A stretch of 15,595 nucleotides of DNA from an uncultured beta proteobacterium (GTDB lineage Bacteria; Pseudomonadota; Gammaproteobacteria; Burkholderiales; Burkholderiaceae), in the NCBI GenBank assembly GCA_903944255.1, contig CAJARE010000364.1:1-15595 (forward strand). Reading direction: 5' to 3'. Positions 7,004-13,234 of this stretch are shown piece by piece; the first letter of the stretch is position 1, and each line of letters begins with the position of its first letter. The notes below the pieces were generated by a model. It saw only the letters and a program-made list of their open reading frames with translations. It did no database searches and was not told where the DNA came from. The translations under genes were made by a program, and so were the position numbers.

Positions 7004-8349
7004 TGCGTACTCTCAATAGAGGATTATGGCTTGTCATTCTGACGCTAGGTCTTATCCACAGCGCATATGCAATTTTGCCGATTGAAAAATTGGACTCATA
7101 CAAGGGTGCCAAGGTATTTCTGGTTCAAACCAAAGCCTTACCCATGGTAGATATTGAAATCAGTATTGATGCGGGTGACCGCTACGACCCAAGCAATAAG
7201 AGTGGCTTGGCTGATATGGCTGCAGGCCTCATGAATTATGGTGCGCGTGGTGATAAGGGTGTATGGACTGAGGCACAGATTGCCGATGAGATTGCTGACT
7301 TGGGTGCCAGTATTGGCGTATCGGCAGGCGGGGAACGCACGATTATGCGTATTCGGAGCTTGAGTCGTAAAGACTTGCGAGATAGAGCAGTCCAGTTGGC
7401 CGCGACCATGCTCAGCTCGCCTTTATATGACGCCAAAATTCTGGAGCGTGAAAAGCAACGCTCAATCACAAATTTACTTGAAGCAGAAACAAAACCAGAG
7501 TTTGTACTCGATCGCAGGTTTAAAAAATCAGTCTATGGCAACTATCCCTTAGGCAATTCTCCATCAGTCAAATCGGTGAGTTCAGTTACTGTTTCTGACT
7601 TAATGCAATTTCATAAAACGTTTTATCGTGGTGATCGGATCATCATTAGCATTGTTGGGGATGTCGATCGCACACAAGCTGCCGAGATTGCGCAACTATT
7701 ATTAAAGAAGCTTCCACAGTCTGGCCCTGCTATTGCAGCATTGCCAACACTTAGACGATCCCCCATAGAAGGCCTATCAGAGCGTGAAATTCAAATTCCG
7801 TTCGATAGTCAGCAGGCGCATATCGTGATGGGTATGACAGCCATTGAGCGTAATAATCCTGATTACTTTCCTTTGTTGGTCGGCAATTACGTGCTTGGAG
7901 GCGGTGGTTTTGTATCTCGTTTGATGTCTGAGGTGCGAGAAAAGAGGGGTCTTGCCTATAGTGTATTTAGTTACTTTGCCCCTGGAAAAGATACTGGCAT
8001 TTTTCAAGCTGGCTTGCAGACCAAAAATGATCAAGGAACATTAGCGCTTGAAGTCCTCAGTTCGACGATTGCAAAATTTATTGCTGATGGACCCTCAGTG
8101 TCTGAGCTGTTGGCTGCAAAGTCTAATCTAGTCAATGGTTATCCTTTGCGCATTGATAACAACCGTAAATTATTAGATAACGTTTCCTCGATTGCTTGGA
8201 ATGATCTTCCTATCGATACCATGGAGATTTGGACCAAACAGGTTGAAGCCGTTACCCTAGAACAAGTGACTGCTGCATTTCAAAAATATCTTGCGATGGA
8301 TCGTATGAAGATTGTGGTCTTGGGTGCTAAGAGCAAAACTTCTCCTTAA
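7003..8349 (+). CDS. Exported M16-family protein lacking the zinc-binding motif (non-catalytic partner)
   Basis: This 448-residue protein has a signal peptide ending Ser-Ala-Tyr-Ala near residue 23. Its fold matches M16 throughout, but where HXXEH should be (after Ser-Gly-Leu-Ala) it has D71-M-A-A74-G75, so both zinc histidines and the catalytic glutamate are gone. It keeps the C-terminal substrate-side segment Arg-Glu-Lys-Arg-Gly-Leu-Ala-Tyr (312-319), which in heterodimeric M16 enzymes (MPP-alpha type and bacterial paired M16s) supplies the Arg/Tyr pair that completes the active site of the partner. The ATG overlaps the stop of the active subunit by 1 nt (TAATG), suiting 1:1 synthesis. I infer an obligate active/inactive heterodimer in the periplasm. 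rsmD begins 6 nt after the stop. Confidence 0.93.
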   Translation: MRTLNRGLWLVILTLGLIHSAYAILPIEKLDSYKGAKVFLVQTKALPMVDIEISIDAGDRYDPSNKSGLADMAAGLMNYGARGDKGVWTEAQIADEIADLGASIGVSAGGERTIMRIRSLSRKDLRDRAVQLAATMLSSPLYDAKILEREKQRSITNLLEAETKPEFVLDRRFKKSVYGNYPLGNSPSVKSVSSVTVSDLMQFHKTFYRGDRIIISIVGDVDRTQAAEIAQLLLKKLPQSGPAIAALPTLRRSPIEGLSEREIQIPFDSQQAHIVMGMTAIERNNPDYFPLLVGNYVLGGGGFVSRLMSEVREKRGLAYSVFSYFAPGKDTGIFQAGLQTKNDQGTLALEVLSSTIAKFIADGPSVSELLAAKSNLVNGYPLRIDNNRKLLDNVSSIAWNDLPIDTMEIWTKQVEAVTLEQVTAAFQKYLAMDRMKIVVLGAKSKTSP

Positions 8350-8355
8350 TGGCGC

Positions 8356-8958
8356 ATGCATAAAACAGCCGAGCCACCTAAGAAAGTCAGAATCATCGGC
8401 GGTCTTTGGCGTAGTCGCTTGCTCTCGGTGCTGGACTTGCCTGGGCTAAGACCAAGTACTGACCGTATTCGGGAAACGCTATTTAATTGGCTTGGACAAG
8501 ACTTAAGCGGCTTACGCTGCTTAGATTTATTTGCTGGTACCGGTGCATTGGGATTTGAGGCAGCATCCCGTAATGCAGAGGCGGTAATTCTTTTAGAAAA
8601 AGATAAAAAAGCATATGTCAATTTGCAAGCAAATCTTAAACTTTTGTTATCGACACCAGTTTCTAGCACAGTAGAAATCTTACATAAAGATGGTTTGGAG
8701 TTTTTAAAGCAACAAGCTGATCATTCCAGCAATTTGATTTTTATAGACCCTCCTTTTCAGGATTTTGCATTATTAGACCACTCGATCATTGGGGCATCTA
8801 GGGTTTGCGACGACTCTGCTGGTGGAGGTATTTATGTGGAATTTCCCGCTAGCCGAAGGCGTGAGGAAGTAGAAGCCCTGATCCCTGAGTGGCATTGTGG
8901 AAAATACTTAGAGGCAGGGGCTGTAAAAGCTTGTCTATTTCGGAGTAGAAGAGGCTAA
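8356..8958 (+). CDS. rsmD: 16S rRNA (guanine(966)-N(2))-methyltransferase RsmD
   Basis: This 200-residue SAM-dependent methyltransferase modifies G966 of 16S rRNA in the small subunit. It shows the RsmD opening Arg-Ile-Ile-Gly-Gly-x-Trp-Arg (12-19), Leu-Arg-Pro-Ser-Thr-Asp-Arg-Ile-Arg-Glu-Thr-Leu-Phe-Asn-Trp-Leu (31-46), the SAM loop Asp-Leu-Phe-Ala-Gly-Thr-Gly-Ala-Leu-Gly (57-66) and the catalytic Asp-Pro-Pro-Phe (131-134). The start is the ATG at 8356. An ATG at 8349 overlapping the upstream stop is in another frame and terminates after four codons. The adjacency rsmD-coaD is common in proteobacteria. Confidence 0.96.
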   Translation: MHKTAEPPKKVRIIGGLWRSRLLSVLDLPGLRPSTDRIRETLFNWLGQDLSGLRCLDLFAGTGALGFEAASRNAEAVILLEKDKKAYVNLQANLKLLLSTPVSSTVEILHKDGLEFLKQQADHSSNLIFIDPPFQDFALLDHSIIGASRVCDDSAGGGIYVEFPASRRREEVEALIPEWHCGKYLEAGAVKACLFRSRRG

Positions 8959-8994
8959 ACTCTTGCCTGTAGCTGATAAAGCCTTAGGAGATTT

Positions 8995-9501
8995 ATGACT
9001 GTCGCTGTATACCCAGGAACATTTGACCCTTTTACTCGTGGTCATGAGGATTTGGTCCGTCGCGCATCTAGTATTTTTGATGAGCTGATTGTGGGCGTTG
9101 CCTCTAGTCGAAGTAAGCATCCTTTCTTTACTTTTGAAGAGCGTATTGATATTGCCAAGGAAGTATTGGGTCATTATTCAAATGTGAAGGTTGTTGGCTT
9201 TAATGGTTTATTAAAAGACTTTGCTCGCGATCATCATGCCCGTGTGATAGTGCGTGGTTTACGTGCTGTGTCTGATTTCGAATATGAATTTCAGATGGCT
9301 GGTATGAATCGTTACCTATTGCCTGATGTGGAGACATTGTTTTTAACGCCTTCTGACCAATACCAATTTATTTCAGGTACTTTTGTACGTGAAATTGCCT
9401 CCATGGGTGGTGACGTAAGTAAGTTCGTTTTTCCATCCGTCGAAAAATGGCTAGTCAAAAAGACTGCTGCGAACGAGTTAAATAACAAGTCAGGTCAATA
9501 G
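8995..9501 (+). CDS. coaD: Phosphopantetheine adenylyltransferase
   Basis: This 168-residue enzyme transfers AMP from ATP to 4'-phosphopantetheine, the penultimate step of CoA synthesis. Motifs: Tyr-Pro-Gly-Thr-Phe-Asp-Pro (6-12), the nucleotidyltransferase T/HXGH site as T14-R-G-H17, Val-Arg-Gly-Leu-Arg (86-90), and Ile-Ser-Gly-Thr-Phe-Val-Arg-Glu (126-133), where most homologs have ISSTxVRE. Length is normal for CoaD (~160-170). A good Shine-Dalgarno, AGGAG at 8986-8990, lies 4 nt from the ATG and fixes the start. It sits 36 nt after rsmD and 6 nt before the ferredoxin gene. Confidence 0.97.
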   Translation: MTVAVYPGTFDPFTRGHEDLVRRASSIFDELIVGVASSRSKHPFFTFEERIDIAKEVLGHYSNVKVVGFNGLLKDFARDHHARVIVRGLRAVSDFEYEFQMAGMNRYLLPDVETLFLTPSDQYQFISGTFVREIASMGGDVSKFVFPSVEKWLVKKTAANELNNKSGQ

Positions 9502-9507
9502 CCCTCT

Positions 9508-9774
9508 ATGGCTTTAATGATTACGGACGAATGCATCAACTGTGATGTATGTGAGCCTGAGTGCCCTAATGACGCCATTTACATGGGCCTAGAGATTTAT
9601 GAGATTCACCCAGATAAGTGCACTGAATGTGTAGGGCACTACGATACGCCTCAATGTCGTCAGGTATGCCCTGTAGACTGCATCCCATTTGATCCAGCGC
9701 ATAAAGAAAACCAAATGCAACTAATGGCTAAATACAACTTACTAGTGGCCAAGAAAAAGACTGAGTCGGCTTAA
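9508..9774 (+). CDS. 2[4Fe-4S] ferredoxin (YfhL / Allochromatium-type)
   Basis: This 88-residue ferredoxin has two iron-sulfur motifs: C9-x2-C12-x2-C15-x3-C19-Pro, then C38-x2-C41-x8-C50-x3-C54-Pro with an extra C58. The 8-residue insertion in the second motif and the C-terminal extension (about 60-88) are the marks of the Alvin-type ferredoxins, which have unusually low-potential clusters. Its electron partners cannot be told from the sequence. Linkage to coaD is frequent in proteobacteria. The start is the ATG at 9508, 6 nt after coaD, with no clear Shine-Dalgarno, so coupling to coaD translation is likely. Its TAA overlaps the stop of the convergent pth gene by 4 nt. Confidence 0.95.
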   Translation: MALMITDECINCDVCEPECPNDAIYMGLEIYEIHPDKCTECVGHYDTPQCRQVCPVDCIPFDPAHKENQMQLMAKYNLLVAKKKTESA

Positions 9775-10361
9775 GTCTTAGAGTGCAGCTCTAGCATGGC
9801 AGCTGCTGTATCGCCTTTTAAGAAAAGCGGCAAAATTTGCAAACCATTCTGAATACTCTCATCAATCTGTTTTTGTTCTGATAGTTGCGGTCTACGTAAA
9901 ACGTAATCTGCTACATCCATTGCTTGTCCATCACCAGCCAAGTCTCTTGGATGACCGATGCCAAGGCGCAAGCGCCAGTAATCAGGAGTTCCCAGGTGGG
10001 CTTGGATATCTTTTAGGCCATTATGACCCCCAGTGCCACCACCTAATTTAATCCGAGCCGTGCCTGGCTTTAAATCGAGCTCATCTTGAACAACCAATAT
10101 TTCTGCTGCTGTGATTTTATGAAAACGACAGAGTGCCCCAACGGCCTGCCCACTCAAATTCATATAAGTATTGGGCTTGAGGAGATAAAGATCACTCCCT
10201 TCCCATTTGCCTTTAGCTACTTTTCCGTGAAAGCGTTTTTCGCTTTCAAAGCGGGCGCCTAATTGTTTTGCCAAGGCATCAACAAACCAGAAGCCGGCAT
10301 TATGCCGATCATCATCATGCTCTTCTCCTGGATTGCCTAGGCCAACAATTAATTTAGTCAT
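9771..10361 (-). CDS. pth: Peptidyl-tRNA hydrolase
   Basis: This 196-residue enzyme cleaves the ester bond of peptidyl-tRNAs released prematurely from ribosomes. Pth motifs are intact: Leu-Ile-Val-Gly-Leu-Gly-Asn-Pro-Gly (4-12), with N10; catalytic H20 in Asp-Arg-His-Asn-Ala-Gly; Asn-x-Tyr-Met-Asn-Leu-Ser-Gly (64-71); D93 in Gln-Asp-Glu-Leu-Asp; Gly-Gly-Gly-Thr-Gly-Gly-His-Asn-Gly-Leu (107-116). Order rplY-pth is widely conserved, but here a strong terminator separates them. A separate weak promoter in the 38 nt between terminator and ATG (an AT-rich TTATAT stretch) or partial read-through must feed pth. No Shine-Dalgarno is evident. The stop is convergent and overlapping with the ferredoxin gene (TTAA at 9771-9774). 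Confidence 0.97.
   Translation of the reverse strand: MTKLIVGLGNPGEEHDDDRHNAGFWFVDALAKQLGARFESEKRFHGKVAKGKWEGSDLYLLKPNTYMNLSGQAVGALCRFHKITAAEILVVQDELDLKPGTARIKLGGGTGGHNGLKDIQAHLGTPDYWRLRLGIGHPRDLAGDGQAMDVADYVLRRPQLSEQKQIDESIQNGLQILPLFLKGDTAAAMLELHSKT
10228..10248. repeat. Perfect inverted repeat inside pth
   Basis: TGAAAGCG (10228-10235), a 5-nt T loop, and CGCTTTCA (10241-10248) form a perfect 8-bp stem within the pth coding sequence, at about codons 38-45. No gene start or known operator matches it. It may be chance or a local mRNA structure. Confidence 0.6.
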
Positions 10362-10399
10362 GGTGGGAGTTTAAAGATATAAGTACTTTTGCACAAAAG

Positions 10400-10428
10400 A
10401 GAAAAAAGAAAGCCCGCTTGCGCGGGCC
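10400..10428 (-). terminator. Intrinsic terminator after rplY
   Basis: On the minus strand a GC stem GCCCGC (10427-10422), 4-nt loop, GCGGGC (10417-10412) is followed at once by a T-rich tract (TTTCTTTTTT, ending near 10402). The stem can be lengthened by flanking A-T pairs around a one-base bulge. It lies 31 nt past the rplY stop and 39 nt before the pth start, in the right orientation to end the prs/rplY transcript. Confidence 0.9.
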
Positions 10429-10458
10429 TTCTTTTGCAAAGTAGGCAGATTTAAATCA

Positions 10459-11109
10459 TTAGGCCTTATCTTTGGCATCAGCAGCAGGAGCGGCAGCAGG
10501 AGCGGCAGCAGCAGGTGCTGCAGCTTCTTCAGTTTCAGCGGCTTTAACAGTTGGAATACGTGCGTTTGCAATCACTGGATTCTCTTGTGAAACGTGTAAT
10601 ACCAATGTAACCCCTTTTGGCAATGTAACGTCTTTAGCATGAATAGAGTGACCCACTTCAATTTTGCTCAAGTCCACTTCAATAAACTCAGGTAAGTCTG
10701 CTGGTAAGCAAGACACTTCGAGGTCGTTGAGGATATGGCTAATAGCAGCACCTTGCAGTTTTACAGCAGCTGAAGTTTCAGCATTAGTGAAGTGCAATGG
10801 AATGCGCATATGGACTTTCTCAGTCGCAGATACGCGCTGGAAGTCAATATGCAATACCAATGGTTTAAATGGATGCATTTGGTAATCACGTAACAACACT
10901 TGTTGTGTCTTACCGCCAACTTCCAAATCCAAAATAGATGAGTGAAATGCTTCCTTGCGGAGAGCATGAAACAGTGCGTTATGGTCTAACTCAATGACCA
11001 AGGCTGGATCTTTACTACCGTAAACGATTCCCGGAGTTTTACCGGAATTGCGCAGACGGCGGCTCGCACCCGTTCCCTGTACGCTTCTTTCAAAGGCTAC
11101 AACTTTCAT
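10459..11109 (-). CDS. rplY: Large ribosomal subunit protein bL25, long CTC/TL5 form
   Basis: This 216-residue protein binds 5S rRNA in the 50S subunit. It is the long form: an N-terminal L25 domain (about 3-92, with Pro-Gly-Ile-Val-Tyr-Gly at 26-31 and Met-His-Pro...His-Ile-Asp-Phe at 78-90), a C-terminal TL5/CTC beta domain (about 95-188), and an Ala/Pro-rich low-complexity tail (189-216) ending Asp-Ala-Lys-Asp-Lys-Ala. E. coli L25 has only the first domain. A Shine-Dalgarno AAGGGA stands 8 nt before the ATG. Upstream are a hairpin in the leader and a perfect -10 box; downstream is a strong terminator. So rplY can be transcribed alone as well as from prs. Confidence 0.96.
   Translation of the reverse strand: MKVVAFERSVQGTGASRRLRNSGKTPGIVYGSKDPALVIELDHNALFHALRKEAFHSSILDLEVGGKTQQVLLRDYQMHPFKPLVLHIDFQRVSATEKVHMRIPLHFTNAETSAAVKLQGAAISHILNDLEVSCLPADLPEFIEVDLSKIEVGHSIHAKDVTLPKGVTLVLHVSQENPVIANARIPTVKAAETEEAAAPAAAAPAAAPAADAKDKA
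10481..10516. repeat. Short tandem repeat in the rplY tail
   Basis: A 12-bp unit, GCAGCAGGAGCG on the + strand, occurs twice head to tail (10481-10492, 10493-10504) and is followed by a third partial, diverged copy. It encodes the Ala/Pro tail of bL25. Such units can change copy number in frame by slippage. Confidence 0.8.
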
Positions 11110-11132
11110 ATTTAATTCCCTTTTAAGGTTAA

Positions 11133-11156
11133 TTTCCGTTCGCGACCAAACGGAAA
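11133..11156 (-). promoter_or_regulatory. Hairpin in the rplY mRNA leader
   Basis: A perfect 8-bp stem TTTCCGTT / AACGGAAA (11156-11149 with 11140-11133, minus strand) with an 8-nt loop sits between the predicted transcript start (~11158) and the Shine-Dalgarno. No T-run follows, so it is not a classical terminator. A role in autoregulation or mRNA stability is inference. Confidence 0.6.
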
Positions 11157-11164
11157 AGCCTTCG

Positions 11165-11170
11165 ATTATA
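11165..11170 (-). promoter_or_regulatory. Predicted -10 box of the rplY promoter
   Basis: A perfect TATAAT on the minus strand lies 55 nt before the rplY ATG. The matching -35 position (GGCAAA at 17-nt spacing) is poor, so either an activator or a weak promoter is implied. Expected transcript start near 11158. Confidence 0.55.
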
Positions 11171-11202
11171 TCGTGGGAATGGGGATTTTTGCCTACAAAT
11201 GC

Positions 11203-11243
11203 CTCAAAACTACCAAAAAAGCGGGATAAAACGGTATTTTGAG
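11203..11243 (-). repeat. Imperfect inverted repeat just after prs
   Basis: CTCAAAACTACC (11203-11214) and GGTATTTTGAG (11233-11243) pair over 11 bp with a single bulged base, around an 18-nt loop. It begins 2 nt after the prs stop. There is no T-run on the minus-strand exit side, so it looks more like a 3'-end stabilising or weak termination structure than a strong terminator. Confidence 0.5.
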
Positions 11244-11244
11244 C

Positions 11245-12213
11245 TTATTCGGCAAACATGGACATGACCGAATCGCCCTTACTAATGCGGGACAAGGTTT
11301 CGGCCAAGATAGGCGCAACACTGAGCTGACGTATTTTTGGTACTTTCATGGCTTCTGGAGTCAAGGGAATAGTGTCAGTTACCACTAATTCGTCCAATTC
11401 AGAGGCCGCGATACGAGCGACTGCTCCACCAGAAAGGACAGCGTGAGTACAGTAGGCAGTAACACCCTTAGCGCCACGCTCTTTAAGGGCTTCAGCGGCC
11501 TTACAGAGGGTTCCACCAGTATCGATGATGTCATCCATGATGACGCAATGACGGCCTTCTACTTCGCCTATCAGGTGCATTACTTCAGAGACATTTGCTT
11601 TGGGGCGCCGTTTATCAATAATCGCCAAATCTGTGCCTAATTGCTTGGCCATAGCGCGAGCTCTAACAACACCCCCAATATCTGGAGAAACAATGATGAG
11701 GTCTTTTTGGCTCTTTTGGGCCTGTAAGTCGGCCAGAAGAACCGGGGAGGAATAGATGTTATCAACGGGAATATCAAAGAAGCCCTGGATTTGGTCTGCA
11801 TGCAGATCCATTGTCAGAACCCTTTCAATACCAGCAACCGATTGCAACATATTGGACACGATACGCGCCGAAATAGCGACCCTAGCAGAGCGTGGGCGAC
11901 GATCCTGCCTTGCATATCCAAAGTAAGGAATCACGGCGGTGATACGGCTTGCTGATGCTCGTTTTAGAGCATCAATCATGATCATCAGCTCCATCAAGTT
12001 ATCGTTTGTTGGAGCGCATGTAGATTGAATGACCACTACATTTTTACCGCGGACGTTTTCTTGAATTTCAACCTGAATTTCACCATCCGAAAATCGACCC
12101 ACAAAGGCTTTACCCATTTGGAGATTTAGCTCTTTGGCAACAGCCTTTGCTAAAACGGGATTTGCGTTGCCTGTAAAAATAGTCAATAAATCAGCGTTCA
12201 TGGGGGCGGACAT
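11245..12213 (-). CDS. prs: Ribose-phosphate pyrophosphokinase (PRPP synthetase)
   Basis: This 322-residue class I PRPP synthase transfers pyrophosphate from ATP to ribose 5-phosphate, feeding purine, pyrimidine, histidine, tryptophan and NAD synthesis. Motifs: Gly-Arg-Phe-Ser-Asp-Gly-Glu (39-45), Phe-Gly-Tyr-Ala-Arg-Gln-Asp-Arg (98-105), Asp-Leu-His-Ala-Asp-Gln-Ile-Gln-Gly-Phe-Phe (136-146) with H138, flexible-loop Lys-Arg-Arg-Pro (201-204), and the PRPP-binding Val-Ile-Met-Asp-Asp-Ile-Ile-Asp-Thr-Gly-Gly-Thr (224-235). Two ATGs are possible, 12213 and 12201. The first is kept; the second gives a protein closer to E. coli length, and neither has a Shine-Dalgarno. It lies 54 nt after tRNA-Gln in the conserved ispE-tRNA-prs order. 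Confidence 0.97.
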   Translation of the reverse strand: MSAPMNADLLTIFTGNANPVLAKAVAKELNLQMGKAFVGRFSDGEIQVEIQENVRGKNVVVIQSTCAPTNDNLMELMIMIDALKRASASRITAVIPYFGYARQDRRPRSARVAISARIVSNMLQSVAGIERVLTMDLHADQIQGFFDIPVDNIYSSPVLLADLQAQKSQKDLIIVSPDIGGVVRARAMAKQLGTDLAIIDKRRPKANVSEVMHLIGEVEGRHCVIMDDIIDTGGTLCKAAEALKERGAKGVTAYCTHAVLSGGAVARIAASELDELVVTDTIPLTPEAMKVPKIRQLSVAPILAETLSRISKGDSVMSMFAE

Positions 12214-12267
12214 AGGCTTTTCAATGAGGGTTAGGGTCGAGTGTTTTCTTAGTTATTTCTACAGTAT

Positions 12268-12344
12268 TGGCAGGGGAAGAAGGATTCGAACCTTCGCATG
12301 CTGGAATCAAAATCCAGTGCCTTAACCAGCTTGGCGATTCCCCT
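12268..12344 (-). tRNA. tRNA-Gln (anticodon TTG)
   Basis: The 77-nt sequence folds as a cloverleaf. Acceptor AGGGGAA pairs with TTCCCCT, followed by G73 and an encoded CCA. The anticodon stem is CTGGA/TCCAG around TTTTGAT, with TTG reading CAA (and CAG by wobble). The T arm is GAAGG-TTCGAAT-CCTTC. The 5' end is 5 nt from the ispE stop and the 3' end is 54 nt from the prs start, so it is probably cut out of a longer ispE-tRNA-prs transcript. No separate promoter fits in the 5-nt gap, though one could lie inside ispE. Confidence 0.97.
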
Positions 12345-12349
12345 ACAGG

Positions 12350-13234
12350 TCATTCTGAAGAAATCAAATTGTAAGCGGGATTTTTATTTAAGCCCCGAAC
12401 AATCCTACCTACCCACCCTTTGGGGAGCGTTTGCAAAAGATTTTGGAGTTTTGCGCTATTGGTCTTAGGGTCTAAAACGGCAAAAACGCTACTTCCAGAG
12501 CCTGACATTCTGGGTTCAGAACCCGGTATTGCCTGGCTAATCCAATCTAAAGCTTGCTTCACTTCAGGGCATATTCGCACCGCTACTGCCTGACAATCAT
12601 TCGATTGTTTTAACTGTGGCGATGCAAGAAAGCCATCAATTGTAATCGGAGCATGATCTCGGGTCAATTCAGGGTCTTGAAAAATGCTTGCAGTAGCAAT
12701 ACCTTGATTCGGAAAAATCACCAAAAAGTCTTTAGTTTCCAAGGTAATTTCTTGAATTTGTTCGCCAATACCTTCAACAAAGGCATTTTTTCCAAAGATG
12801 AAAAAGGGTACATCGGCCCCCAGTTTTAATCCTAATGTGCTTAAGGTTTGTTTGTCGAGCCTAAGATCCCATAAAGCATTTAAGCCAATCAAGGTTGTGG
12901 CTGCATCTGAAGAGCCTCCGCCTAAACCAGCACCCATTGGAATATTTTTTTGAAGACCAATTTCAACACCAGTTTGAATATGGCAAAAATCTTTTAGTAA
13001 GTTCGCAGCGCGCACTACTAAATCTTGATCTGGAGCTATACCCGGAATAGGATCAATGCGCCGTACTGCGTTTTGGGGAATGAGTTTGAGGGTGACCGTA
13101 TCGCACCAATCGATGAGTTGGAATACGGATTGCAGTAAATGATATCCATCAGATCTGCGACCAACAATATGTAGAAAGAGGTTGAGTTTAGCTGGCGAAC
13201 ACAGCTCTAGAGATTGTAAAGATAATTTAGTCAT
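12350..13234 (-). CDS. ispE: 4-diphosphocytidyl-2-C-methyl-D-erythritol kinase
   Basis: This 294-residue GHMP-family kinase phosphorylates CDP-ME in the non-mevalonate (MEP) isoprenoid pathway. Motif 1 is Ser-Pro-Ala-Lys-Leu-Asn-Leu (13-19) with catalytic K16. The glycine-rich ATP loop is Pro-Met-Gly-Ala-Gly-Leu-Gly-Gly-Gly-Ser-Ser (99-109). The catalytic aspartate is D141 in Gly-Ala-Asp-Val-Pro-Phe, and motif 3 is Ser-Gly-Ser-Gly-Ser-Ser-Val-Phe (244-251). The ATG at 13234 overlaps the end of the TPR-LolB gene by 8 nt; an upstream in-frame TTG (13246) is less likely. The order lolB-ispE-tRNA-prs is conserved across gamma- and betaproteobacteria. Confidence 0.96.
   Translation of the reverse strand: MTKLSLQSLELCSPAKLNLFLHIVGRRSDGYHLLQSVFQLIDWCDTVTLKLIPQNAVRRIDPIPGIAPDQDLVVRAANLLKDFCHIQTGVEIGLQKNIPMGAGLGGGSSDAATTLIGLNALWDLRLDKQTLSTLGLKLGADVPFFIFGKNAFVEGIGEQIQEITLETKDFLVIFPNQGIATASIFQDPELTRDHAPITIDGFLASPQLKQSNDCQAVAVRICPEVKQALDWISQAIPGSEPRMSGSGSSVFAVLDPKTNSAKLQNLLQTLPKGWVGRIVRGLNKNPAYNLISSE

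Noticed and set aside
7207..7227. Loss of HXXEH in the second M16 gene as evidence of a pseudogene
   Set aside because: The frame is full length with a signal peptide and keeps the Arg/Tyr segment. Paired inactive subunits are a known M16 arrangement.
8346..8669. 107-codon minus-strand open frame opposite rsmD
   Set aside because: The + strand frame has clear RsmD motifs. The antisense product has no recognisable domain and no plausible start signal.
10481..10516. Repeat in the rplY tail as a CRISPR or mobile element trace
   Set aside because: There are only two exact 12-bp units, in frame within coding sequence and without spacers.
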